Assembly (NCBI GenBank): GCA_028752905.1
Contig: JAQNBH010000011.1
Coordinates: 6,952,125 to 7,016,124, forward strand
DNA from: Cladorhizidae sp. MBARI D1340-BT2
Taxonomy: Eukaryota; Porifera; Demospongiae; Poecilosclerida; Cladorhizidae
Direction: 5' to 3'
DNA: 64,000 bases
Shown here: piece after piece, positions 42,180-53,045 of the stretch
Layout: every line of letters starts with the position of its first letter
Numbering within the stretch: the first letter of the stretch is position 1
The notes under the pieces: model-generated
The model's input: the letters and a program-made list of their open reading frames with translations, nothing else
Databases searched by the model: none
Told to the model about the DNA's origin: nothing
Translations under genes and position numbers: made by a program

Positions 42180-44040
42180 AGAGAATTACCATCATTGTAC
42201 AATCAATGGGTGATAAGGTCAAGGACCTTAATCATCTCTTTGGACTACCCACCAACCAGGCCAGTCCAACCCATTCCAGCCCAACACACACCAACATGCA
42301 CCATCATGTACAGCATACATCATGGAGAACTGGCTCTCCAAAGCTGATGAAGGCCCATCTTCCTCAAGGCAAGAAGCACCACTGTGCATGGATTAAAGAA
42401 TCTGAGTGCCTATGAACACCATAAGCATTTCTGTGAGGAGCTAATACTTCCACAAATTTACCAGGAAGTCTGTCAAGGCATGAACAAAGCTGTTATGGCC
42501 ATTGGGATGCCACAACCTGACATAACCGATGTCTGGTTCAGGAGACATCACAAACAGCTCATGATCTTAGTGGACTTCGAGTGCTTGATCCATGGGATCG
42601 AGGGGCCCAACTGAGACCCTTCCAAGAGCAGCATTCAGCAGAAAGCACTGCTGAATGCACATGGTGAGGTCTGTGGCACCTGCTAGCTACATGGTCATCT
42701 GATGTTATGGGAAGACGGAGTCATCCTTGTTATATCTCCTGAGAGGAGAAGACCAAGGAAGTGTTGTGCAATCCTCAACCCATCCAGGTATGTCAGTATC
42801 ACTAAAGAGTAGCTCGGCACTGCCACATTTATGGTAAATCGTATGGTGATTCCATTTGGGTTATTGCCACATTACGGGGAAATATCAAGCCAACCAGAGT
42901 GCTTGCAATTTGAAACTGTGGCTCAACCCAGAGATAAAACCCATTCAGTGTTTTTTCACAATCGGTGGGACTGCAATACCCACATCCTGGTGCAGGCCAT
43001 CTCATAGATCAAGTGATGTATATATCTCCTATGACCCTAGCAACTCAGCCAAGTACATCTCCTTCTCCCTGATGCAACTCCAATTTGTAGTTTCTCCCCA
43101 CCTCTCTGGAAAAGGTGGTGGCCAATAAGAAGCCAGAAGACATGGAGATTGCAGCCCTCAATGATGGAACGGATGAGAACTTTTGTTGCAAAAGGGTATC
43201 TACCTATATGAGGACATAATGGTAGGGAGTGTCCATGAACAGATGTCACCAATTACCATCCCAAGAGGTAGAGGATATTGGTCTTGGGATTGGATGGATC
43301 ATACCTCCCAATGGCAAGTTGAGAGAATAGGACATCACAAGAATACCAACATGCACAGAAGGTCTGGCACACGTCCAGATGCAGAAACATGCAGAACTAC
43401 CATGACCTCTATCTCTGCACAGATGTTCTGCTCTTGGGCAACTGCTTCATCAGTCTGGGTCACTAGAGCCTTGACCAAACTCACTATAACTCAAACAGTC
43501 TTGAGGTGCCTTGCTCAAATGAGCAAGTGTGGAATCCAAGCTACTCATAGATGTGTATTCTTGGAGAAAGTCCTGCATGGTGGTATTGGAATGGGCCCCA
43601 AGTGATTTGCGAAGGCCAACAACCCAAAAGTCGCAGGTATTATCCAGCCAATCTCAAGCCAATATCCTCTACCCAGATGCCAGCAACATGTATTGGTGAG
43701 CCATGAGCCAGTTTCTACCCATAAATGGCTTTTGAGTTAGTAGAAGAACTCAAGAAACTTCAGGTGGTGATTATCTTCAGAGAGAGGATGTAGAGAAGGG
43801 TTACATCTTTGAGGTGAGCTATACAATGCACACAATGCATATCCACTAGCCCCAGAACAAATGTAAAGGGAGAGAGTGAAGTTTGACTATCGGAAAGAAG
43901 TGCTAGAGAAGATGCAGAAATGGGGAAATTTATACCAAAATGTATGAAGCAAGACCCACTACATTCTGCACTGGAGGAACCTGCAGCTCTACCTGTGGCT
44001 GGGAATGTGGCTGAAGAGAATTGACTGTGCATATGCATGA
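42180..44040 (+). pseudogene. Polinton DNA polymerase B remnant, N-terminal and central part
   Basis: Fragments in shifting plus frames: LKNLSAYEHHKHFCEEL (about 42390-42440, the Cys/His region near the start), KYISFSLMQLQFV (about 43050-43090), KKPEDMEIAALND (about 43125-43165), ELLLQKGIYLYEDIM (about 43170-43215), FAKANNPKVAG (about 43606-43640, leading into the palm), KKLQVVIIF and GYIFEV (about 43752-43815) and ILHWRNLQLYLWLGM (about 43955-44010). This order matches the protein-primed polymerases of Polintons. Many stops and frameshifts; catalytic Asp motifs are not intact. Confidence 0.75.
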
Positions 44041-45040
44041 GTGATGGTGGCCGAAGCATGTGGTGAAGAGCAGGCTAAGAAACTCAGTTCTCTATCAGTT
44101 TCAAACAACACAATTCAATGTAAGTTCGACGACATGGCTGTGGATATACTGGCACAAGTAGTGGAAGAAGTAGAGACCAGTCCACATGAAAAATATTTCT
44201 GCAATTTGACCGTCCACGGATGTCAGCAGCTGCAGTATTTTACTGGACTTTATTCACCACTCGGATGTGAGGAAGAGTTTTTCCTACATGAGAGTCTTGC
44301 TACGATGACTAATGGAGAGGATGTGTTCAGCATAGTCAGTGGCTTTGCCGAGAAAAATGCACTTGCTTAGAACAGTGTTCAACAGGTGTCGGTTGACGGT
44401 GCACCTGCTATGATGGGTGGTAATCACGGGTTCAGAGGAGAATATCACTGTGGACCATTACAGCATTCACCGATATGCACTTGCATAAGATGCTCCCAGA
44501 TTCCTTGAAAGCATATGTGGCCAACTTGTTGTTGTTAACTTCTATAAAGCCAAAGACATCAACAGTCGTGTGGTTAAAGCAATGTGCAAAGAGATGGGCG
44601 AGAAGTATGAAGTGCTACTGTTAAGGTGGCTGTCTCGAGGCAAGGATGTGAACTGCGTGATGAACACGGGAGGCAGTGCAACTATTTCTCTAGCAAAAAG
44701 GATCAGACTTGGCAGACCACTTTCAATAAAGGAAACTTGGCACTTCAAGGAAGGAATGTGACAATCAATTTCGCAAAACAAGCCATTTCTGCATTTATTG
44801 GAAAGCTAAAGTTGTTGAGTAAGAGAGTTGCAAAGGATATAGTGGCACAATTTTCACACATGACAAATTTGTGATGAGAGCGAGGATGGTGATATCATAG
44901 AAATTTTGAAAGCAGACATCCAGGCCCATTTGATCAGAAAGATGGAGGAACACTTTCCTGATTGGGATACCTCTTGCCTTCACTGGTGCCAGCATTCTTT
45001 TGTGGCTGATGAGGATCAGGTCAACGAAGATGACAAAGAG
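44041..45040 (+). pseudogene. hAT-superfamily transposase remnant (ZBED5/SCAND3-like)
   Basis: Seen: KKLSSLSVSNNTIQCKFDDM (44076-44135), then a segment ending ATMTNGEDVFSIVSGFAEKN, then VSVDGAPAMMGG (44383-44420), ELRDEHGRQC (44643 on) and NFAKQAISAFIGKLKLLSKR (44768-44827), ending near HLIRKMEEHFPDW. Asp-Gly-Ala-x-Ala-Met is the catalytic-core motif of the domesticated-like hAT group that includes ZBED5 and SCAND3. The N-terminal BED zinc finger is missing. Both flanks are Polinton polymerase, so this is a nested insertion, later broken by stops. Confidence 0.72.
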
Positions 45041-45300
45041 AAGTGGATATGACACCAGAAAATACTCAAAGAGCATCCTCCATACAGCATGAGGAACAAG
45101 AAGGTCATCGGGAAGATGAATGACCATGCAGGAAAACCCATCAAAGAGTTGGGTAGGCCTGTACCCCAAATATCTTGATGAAGATGTTGTCAAGGAACAC
45201 AAGGCTGTCAAAAAAATATGTCTTTCAGAAAATGCATAAGGCATGAACATTACGATACAAAATCCTCCGAAGTCACAGGAACCACATCTACATGTACTAT
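45041..45300 (+). pseudogene. Polinton DNA polymerase B, C-terminal remnant
   Basis: After the hAT insertion the polymerase resumes: NKKVIGKMNDHAGKPIKELV (45090-45150), then VKEHKAVKKICLSENA. Gly-Lys-Met-x-Asp and the Lys-rich ending are what I expect near the end of this family. Frameshifted. Confidence 0.6.
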
Positions 45301-48300
45301 GCTGTGCACATCCAGAAGGTATCCCTGCCCTATACTTCTCCATGAAAATGGAGTGAATACTATGGCTGACAAGGAGATGCCAGGACCTTCTTTGTGGTAT
45401 TTGGCCTCACCATTTTCTTGACTCCTTGTATTACATAACCATGACAACACAACATCTGAACATTTGATACTGGCATTGGCCAGGAATATGTCCTGGAAAT
45501 GTAAATGTGACCATCAAAACCCAGAGTGACTCTTGTTCACCAAAATCCCATGATACCCCATCTAAAAGTCCTCCTATACCCACTCTGCCGTACGCATCCG
45601 TTTGCATATCTGGCTGATATACGTTTCTCTTGTGCATGATTATGGCAGTTGTATCTAACACTCCCTATTAATTGTCATCAACTGTGAGGATAAAAAGTAA
45701 GGATTAGATGTGGACTGCCTAGTCAGGCTAATTATACATTACATATATAGCTATAGCCATATTGGCAAAAACTATCCAGAAGTGGCCTTTTATGGTATTT
45801 TCAAATCAGATGGTATCATCTGGAGTTCACACACAAAAGCCCATTTGGGTCAGTGAGTGATAGTAAAGTTTGGGTTGTCTGATCTTGACCACTGACCTAT
45901 ATATGGCATGCACAGTCACAAACCAAATAGGATCCACGGCTCTGCTCCATCCTCAGACTATCCAGGAACATACAAGCATCAAACCAAGGCATCTCTAGGA
46001 AGCCAACTTTTCAAAAGCTAACTAGGAGGGAGGCCTTTACAATGCTAAACCCATGCACCCACAAAGTGTGGATGGATTTTCTGGGCTTACTACCTGTCGA
46101 CCTGGTCTTCTCACTATTCAAGGCTTGTATGATGGCTGAAAGCTTCTGCACCCATTTGCAATTGCTAATCCCCATGGTTCTTGTAGCTCTACAGCATATG
46201 GAGGCTAAAGAGTTGCTTTACTCAGGTGCAATTTAGTGCTCCACAATGCTCGGATCTGTATGCACACCAGCCCCTCCGCAACAGTTACCATCATTACAGA
46301 AAGGGGGTTGGCAGGAGTTTGGTATTTGTCAGGATCAATACTTGAGAACTTGCTATAAATATGCTAATGATCCCTTCCAACCAGCTTCCAGGAAGAAAGA
46401 GCTCTAATCCTTCAATTTCTCTGCGATTACCTGTTCGAGTTCTTGTTATACTTATCTGCGTGGTGCCTTGATACATAATAGCAGAAAAATTGAGGAGACT
46501 TCATCCTCGATTTTTCCCCTCGTACTTGGATGATGTTCATGTAACTAAAGATGGCTTCAGGTAGACAGAACTTCTCCCACACACGAGGAAGCTCAGGCCA
46601 GCAGGAAACTGAAACACTAACCCAAGTATCCAGTACGGGTCCAGCACACCTCCATATCGCTTGGTGCATTTTTCAGGGCCTAATTTCGAAGTGTTGAAGT
46701 GTAGGTGGTGAAAAACACAGCAAAGTCATTGGAAGGCACTTTGTTGCAAATGTTGGAGTCACTGTGTAACAACCAGAAGCTCCTACTGGCACCTAAGCAG
46801 TTTTTAGTCAGGAAACCAGCGGGGGTTGCTGATGCAGAGGTGGGTTTACTGCATTACCCTTATCAAGAATATGCAGGGTATGCTCCTCCAGTGGCTTGGA
46901 AGATGAAGACATGCATGGATAAATACTTGAAAGGGTTGATGGTACACAAGGTAACTTTGATCTCAGAGTGCTTATACTTTTTCCAGAAGCAACATTCACA
47001 TGTATCATGCCTGAAGCTTCTTTTCTAGGGTGGTCTCTATTTGGAGGGAGCTCAATGATGATGTCACCCAGAGAGAGAGAGGTGTTTCGTGACAAAGCTT
47101 GTCATCTTCAAAACCGTTGGCTCAAAGCAGTACATTTTAAAGTCCATGAATATCAGAGGGTAAATTTTACCCCGAAGAAGCTGCAGCCAATGTCTTTCAT
47201 GAACTCCAAGATTGAAGGTAGCAGCAGCATCATGTGACACCAGTGCAGAGCAGCTAGCAGATTTTGAACCCAGCGATATAACTGCTTTTCCTCCAAACTT
47301 AAAGTGCATCCTGAATCTGTTCCGGGTTATTTTGGTATCACACGTTGGCGGCAGATAGGAGCTGGAGGTTAAGATTTAACTTGGCCAACTCTGAGGCCAC
47401 AAACCCATGTGCTTCTACTGGATCATGCTCATGGTCGTAGCTAGACATCGAGTGTCTTCACTGCCATCCTTTTGTACCACGCATCCATAAGCCCAAGTAC
47501 AGCTTTGTGGAACCACAAGAACTGCTCCGAGTCTTTGGTTTCAATGGTGCTTCTGGCCCAAGATGACCATTCATTGTTCGAAAACTCTGTATAGCTAGCT
47601 ATATTATGCATGAAAAAACCCAACTGCTTGGTGAGATTGTAGATAGATCACATGAGATGGTGATCACATGACATCAATAGAATACATGGCCTAACAGCCG
47701 GTGATCACGTGACCAATCCATCCATAGATATGACTTGGACCAAATGCTGGTCACATGACAAATGCCAACCTCAAAAGCATCTCTTGATACTGCTTTGCAT
47801 TTATGGTTTTGCGAGTATCGCCCAATTCCTCTCAAACCTTTTTTGAAGTGGCCACTCTGACTCTGTCCTGCACGGCAACCTTGCATACCATCTGCCTCTG
47901 TTTCAAAGTCATGCAATTTGTGAGAACCACATATACACGAGAGCTTGTTCTTCTGGTTTGCATGAAAGACATATCATAGAAAATATGATATTTAATTCCA
48001 GAGTAATATCTCTCACCTGCTATTATCTCTCTCCTACTCTATGTCCTAGCTTATAGATATACCTGATGTATACTAAGCTAGTGCAAGAAAAGAGGATGAC
48101 ATGAACCAAGCAGATGTTAATGCCATCCTAGGAAAGAAGAGTTGTCAGAGTGGTAGAAAGATGCAGTTCACTTGAGGACCAATGCGTCGAGTTAGACTGC
48201 GAGACAGACTGCGAGCGACATCCACAAATATGCAGGAGAACCATGAAAAGGATGGATGTCGAAAGGTATTTGAGGAAGCTGCTCACCAAACACAATACAA

Positions 48301-48529
48301 CCTGCTCCTCATAAACATATCAAAAGTACAGCTTTGAGTGGTGAGACTATCCTACCTTCCTTCACAACTGCTTTTCCTACATGGCTACTGATGGCTGAGA
48401 AAGGAGGAAATCCTCGCTACTGCGGCTATGCATCTGCTGCACTCCAGCCATGTCCAAAGAAAGGCTGACAAGGCATTCCAGTAGTGGCAGAGAAAGCAAT
48501 CCATAGCCGGTCAAAGCTCCGTTTGTATC
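45301..48529. other. Interior of Polinton relic, unidentified broken frames
   Basis: Short frames of 60 to 110 codons occur on both strands, more of them long on minus (for example 45661-45431, 46669-46427, 47309-47064, 47623-47441 and 47916-47674). By position they could be decayed capsid, penton or protease genes, but I see no motif that I can name. Confidence 0.4.
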
Positions 48530-49060
48530 AAAGTGTCATGTCCTCTTCCATGTGGTCAATTGTCAGGAGACCACGTTTTTCTGTGGCTTCCCGCTAGGTC
48601 CCCACAATCTCTTCTCAACCTACATGTTTGTCCACCATTTCATGGAGATCCCTCTGCCCGAGGAGGAGGATGCAACCAGCATCGAGTTGAATGTATTTGG
48701 GAATACTGTAATAACTTTTGGCCAGGTAGATCGCGGCGACATCCCCTCTGAGAAGTACTCTCAGATGGGGTCAATGCTCTTGTATAGTCGGTCATTATTT
48801 TTTGTGCCTCATCCAGTTCTGCAACAAGTGTGACCTCATCCAGAGGTTCAATGGCGAGGAGGTCCTCCATACCTCCATCATTCATACAGAAATCATTCAG
48901 CATGGCATATTTACCCCAGTCACTCAACATGCTATAGATCATCAGCTCACAGGAATCCAGCAACCATATCAAGAAGTTCAAAAGTAGATTGGTCTTGCCA
49001 ATTGCCACAGGACCCTGATGAAATAGTGGGCATCTGGCAGAAGCCGTGATGATAGTTCTT
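48530..49060 (-). pseudogene. Polinton packaging ATPase remnant (FtsK/HerA, A32-like)
   Basis: The minus strand has a Walker A sequence HQGPVAIGKTNLLLNFL (about 49023-48972). Hydrophobic strands and a charged segment follow. In a shifted frame comes AIYLAKSYYSIPKYIQLDAG (about 48735-48676), which resembles the region after Walker B in the ATPases that package DNA into Polinton and NCLDV capsids. At least one frameshift and a stop near 48620. Walker B itself is not clear. Confidence 0.6.
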
Positions 49061-49100
49061 TTGTTGGTTGGCTGCTATTTCTTGGACATCCCTTCTGCTC

Positions 49101-50562
49101 AAGGCCTCAGAAGAGGATGATGAGGTGCAAGAGACTACAGTGAGGCTATGACTTGTGATGCTTACGATGGTCACAGTGCTATTATGCACCTGTGCCAACA
49201 GTGAGGCAGACTCAATACAACAAGGCCATGTAGCAAATGGCTAATTCAACATCGTGCACCTGTGCAGGAATTAGTGTGAGCAGCTAAAACTTTCCCATAC
49301 ACTGGAAGCAGCGCTAGCCACAAGGACATTGTACAATTGTATCAAGATTGGGTGCAGGAGTCTTCATTGTACTGCCACTGGGTGCCTGTGTTGTAGGTTT
49401 ACAAAAATGACACTAAAAAAATATTGCACAAATTAATAACAGTGCCTCTTAAGGAAGCTCTGAAGTGGCAACACTACAGCCTTTACAACTTTCATAGCAG
49501 CTACTTCTGTCTTCTACCTGCCATCGTTTGCAGACCAGTTTCTCAGCCATCCCGCAAAAGAGAAAATAAACATGAACAGATCCTATTTGGCCAGGCAAGA
49601 GCACAATCAATCAATAACAGAATGGAAATCTTCACAACGCCCTCTCTACTGATCACCTTGAAGGTCCAGTCGGCCAACTAAAAAAGTCCCTATAATGGGA
49701 TTGACCCACTTTTTATAATGGAAGATAGCAACAACCAAAAATTGACACCCCCAAAACCAAAGCTCATATCTCAGCTAAAAATTACATTGGCAGCTTCTTG
49801 GCTACCTAAATGGTGTTAGCATGTATTAGTACTCCCAGCATTCACTGAGGTAGTCAGCTGGCAGACTAAAAAGCATGCAAATTGTGATCAATAAAATTCA
49901 TCTTCATGGGCCTGTTAGTTCTTTCTCCCCCTGGCGTACATCAAGTCCTTTCATGAATACTTCAGTGCCAGATGAGTCCAAAGCTGTTTTTCAAATGCAG
50001 AAAAGAGGTGTGGTTAAGTATTCTTGTCAATGATGCTGCTTTTTTAATTGGGCAGCTAAAGATCGCTATTCTAAAACACACACAAGACTTGTGTTACAGT
50101 ATGAGATAGCCTCAAAAATAGCTCACTGCATCTTGCAGATTTCTTCCCTGGCTTTGCTTCAAGTCCATCTGCTGAGAAAAGCACCCTCCCACTTCAAACT
50201 ACAACCTGCAAGAAAACAGAAAGAATTCAACGGTGTCCATTTTGACTATAAATTATAAAGATCGTTCAATTGCTCTCAAGATTCTACTCTAATGATGTTG
50301 TTAGAGCTCTATGACACCATCTTCTTTCCATATTAATGATCAGGTCACATTCTTAGCAACCAACAAGAGGTCTTCTCAAGTGCACAAACTTCTACCCTCA
50401 AGATCAAATAAGATTGCTACGATTCTGACACTTTGATTTGAACTTACCCATCACCACTATTAAGCATTCCCTTTACGGTACTTTCTGGGACCACGTCATG
50501 CCTCATTTTGCATTTTGACGAAACTATTCCTTGCCCTTTCACTTTACATGTCCACGTTTTAA
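49101..50562. other. Spacer, nothing recognised
   Basis: Right flank of the Polinton relic; no supported gene or repeat. A Polinton terminal repeat might lie here. Confidence 0.4.
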
Positions 50563-50940
50563 ATGCTTGTCCACACCACTTTCATCAATTATAGGTCATT
50601 GTTCACACCACTTCCAGCTCATCATTCACACTACCTCCATACAATTATAAATCATTGTTCACACCACTTCTATCCAATTATAGCTTGTTCACACCACATC
50701 TATCCAATTATAGTACATTGTTCACATAACTTCCATCCAATTATAGCTCATCATTCACACCACCTCCATCCAATTATAGCTAATTGTTTGCACCACTTCC
50801 ATCCAATTATAACACGTTGTTCACACCACTTCCATCCAATTATAGCTCATTGTTCACACCATCATTCCAATTAGAGCTGATCCTATCACAATTATAGCTG
50901 ATCGTTGAATCACTTCCATCCTGATCGTTCACACCAAAAT
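50563..50940. repeat. 31-33-bp minisatellite
   Basis: About 11 irregular units built from CACACCACTTCCATCCAATT and ATAGCTCATTGTT-type parts. The right-hand units are truncated and diverged. Confidence 0.88.
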
Positions 50941-52613
50941 TATTATAGCACTAGCAGTATTATTACTGCTATGCCTTCAGTACATCTGAACAGTGTCAAC
51001 CCTTTTTCTGTCCATCTCTCCATAGAATTTCATCTGTACTGTAAAATCATCAAAATCAGATTCAGTTAAGAAACCAGTGCCCAGTGAACGAGTCAGGCAG
51101 CAGGGAGGTTTAAAAGTATGAGGCACAGAACTGTGTAGCTGTAAAGGTTGAAGAAAGGAAAGAAAAGCTCAAGATGACAAAGAGGGTGGAAAGGACCCAA
51201 TGGTAAGAAGTAAAGCGTCAGCTACCTATAAGCACATATGCGTGAACTTGTCATGCCGTCATCCTTCTGTCTCTGCAAAGGTGACTATAATTGTTTGTCT
51301 GTGTGTGATAGATCAGGAAAGCAAAATAGTCCAAACTTTATAATGTTAATCAAACAAACACCCCCCCAAAAAATAGAGTCAACAGCTTTCTAGAGCTTCT
51401 CTCCGACTCACTGCCAAAAATCCTCTCAACTAGACCACAAAGAAGATGGGTAAGCTACAGAAAATTCTGTAAATCTAACAAATATGCAAGTCATTTAAAT
51501 CTAGTCTAATCTAGTCTACATCATATTATTAGCTGCATTACACATATTATGTCCATTATCCTTATCCCATAACTAGTGTTCAGCTTCAACCTTAATCCAT
51601 TACAATCGGTTTGCGGTATTTCTCGGGGGGGAAGAGCCAACTTTAATAAAACAAGGGGCAAGACAAGATTTCAAGCGACGGAAATAAAGATGTCCAGGTT
51701 CCTAAGTTCTGAATAAGTCAGATATGAAGGCCTGGCAAGGACTACATAATCATAACTAGCTAACCAACCCCCCCCCCCCCCCCCCCCCCCAAAAGTGATA
51801 AAATAATTTACACGAAGAAACATATAGTCAAGGCATGAGTTTTCAGCCACCCAAGGCATTATCCCACCCCATGGTTCTTGCAGGTTTTCCCTTCCTTTGT
51901 CTAGTTATTAAGCAAGATAATCAAGATAAATATTCACTTTCATTATGGCACATTTATGTCTTAGCACTCAAGGCAGGAGAGTTTTCAGTCATTTGTTGGA
52001 AATTTTCAGTCACGCGATTCTTACCAAGTAGAAATAGAACTGCTTCATTAATTTCGCCCAGTTGTGTAATAAAGATTTGCTACATCATTTTTTGTACAGG
52101 AAAAGAGATTTAATTTTTTGAAATCGTACTTATTGAATTACATCACAGTGAAAGTGTCAAGACAGAAATGAAAACCATTCCAAGCCCTCAACTAAAAACA
52201 CCAGCAATCTTTGATAATTGCAGCACTATTAAGAGAACCACCAAACATGCTGAAGTGCTCATAATTCAACTTCAGTCTTTAACTTGGACCATGTCTCTAG
52301 CATGGAGGAGCCTTGTTCATTACATCTTAAGCCCAGTTTCTGAATTCTCCTCTGATTCCTTTTCTCTTGTGAGGATCGGTTTCCTTGTCCTTAACATTTG
52401 TGGATATATATATATACTTTAATATGGAAAGCTAAAGCTTTTCACCTATAGATAATAGACCTTTCGACTGACTAACGTGTACTAACCTCCGAATACTGTA
52501 TGCATGTATAAAACAACCTTAAGTGTCTTAGCTACACATACATTAAGGTTGCGTAGTTCAGCATATACAATCTTTATTTCACCTACGCGTTATCGTGACT
52601 TCAATATTACATA
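50941..52613. other. Spacer 5' of the Ig gene, with a C-tract
   Basis: A C run of about 22 bases lies at 51769-51790. No gene is supported. A tandem TATATA stretch lies near 52405. Confidence 0.45.
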
Positions 52614-52921
52614 GTGACAACGTTATTTAGAGAGCTAAACTGCATACGAGCCGTCGGAGTGGTTGAAAACAGTTCAGCTGAAAACTGCAGTGGTTTTGGG
52701 ATGGAAGACCCAGATGAAGAGGAGATGTGGTGGTGGTGGTGGGGCCTGCCGAGCCCCACCTCCAAATTCCCGCTAAACTCCACAGGAATGCTCAGCCAGC
52801 AGCTAGCTTTGCACCGGACTCCGCTGGATACACTAACAGTCAACTGTGTATTGCCACTAACCTACCACTGCATCTACCCTGCTCAAACTTGAGAAGAGGA
52901 GAAGAGATTCGACAAATTTCT
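52614..52921 (+). promoter_or_regulatory. Probable 5' leader of the Ig gene with upstream open frame
   Basis: GC is higher than in the flanks. An open frame at 52614-52892 (GTG start) contains a TGG run coding for five Trp residues and ends in TGA 30 bases before the signal-peptide start codon. An in-frame extension of the signal-peptide exon is also open back to about 52727. The best simple reading is a 5' untranslated region, but no TATA box or start site can be fixed. Confidence 0.3.
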
Positions 52922-53045
52922 ATGGTACGTGGAAGGATGTTTGGCCTACCTTCCTCTGAGGGAGAGCTATTGAGTACTATATTGATGCTTGCAGCTGCAC
53001 TGACACTTCCCAGAGCATCATTTGCCGAATGCTTACCAGCAAACA
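52922..53045 (+). CDS. Ig gene exon 1, signal peptide
   Basis: ATG at 52922 (a second in-frame ATG at 52937 is as likely). It reads MVRGRMFGLPSSEGE, then the hydrophobic core LLSTILMLAAALTLP and an Ala-Ser-Phe-Ala cleavage context before Glu-Cys. Donor AACA|GTGAGA, leaving one base. ATG at 52922 is itself followed by GTACGT, so splicing there cannot be excluded. Confidence 0.7.

Larger units (their letters stand above)
42180..49100. mobile_element. Polinton/Maverick DNA transposon relic
   Basis: Two hallmark genes are recognisable though broken: a protein-primed family-B DNA polymerase on plus (42200-44040 and about 45045-45240) and a packaging ATPase on minus (about 48530-49060). Polintons are large self-synthesising elements that also encode capsid proteins, a protease and a retroviral-type integrase. 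Between 45300 and 48500 only broken frames, mostly minus, remain and I could not identify capsid genes. A hAT-type transposase interrupts the polymerase. Terminal inverted repeats were not found, so limits are approximate. Confidence 0.72.

Noticed and set aside
43760..44059. 99-codon minus-strand frame
   Set aside because: It overlaps recognisable polymerase motifs on plus and has no family features; a shadow frame.
44795..45343. 182-codon minus-strand frame
   Set aside because: Opposite to hAT and polymerase remnants on plus; hydrophobic composition is what reversed charged codons give; no motif.
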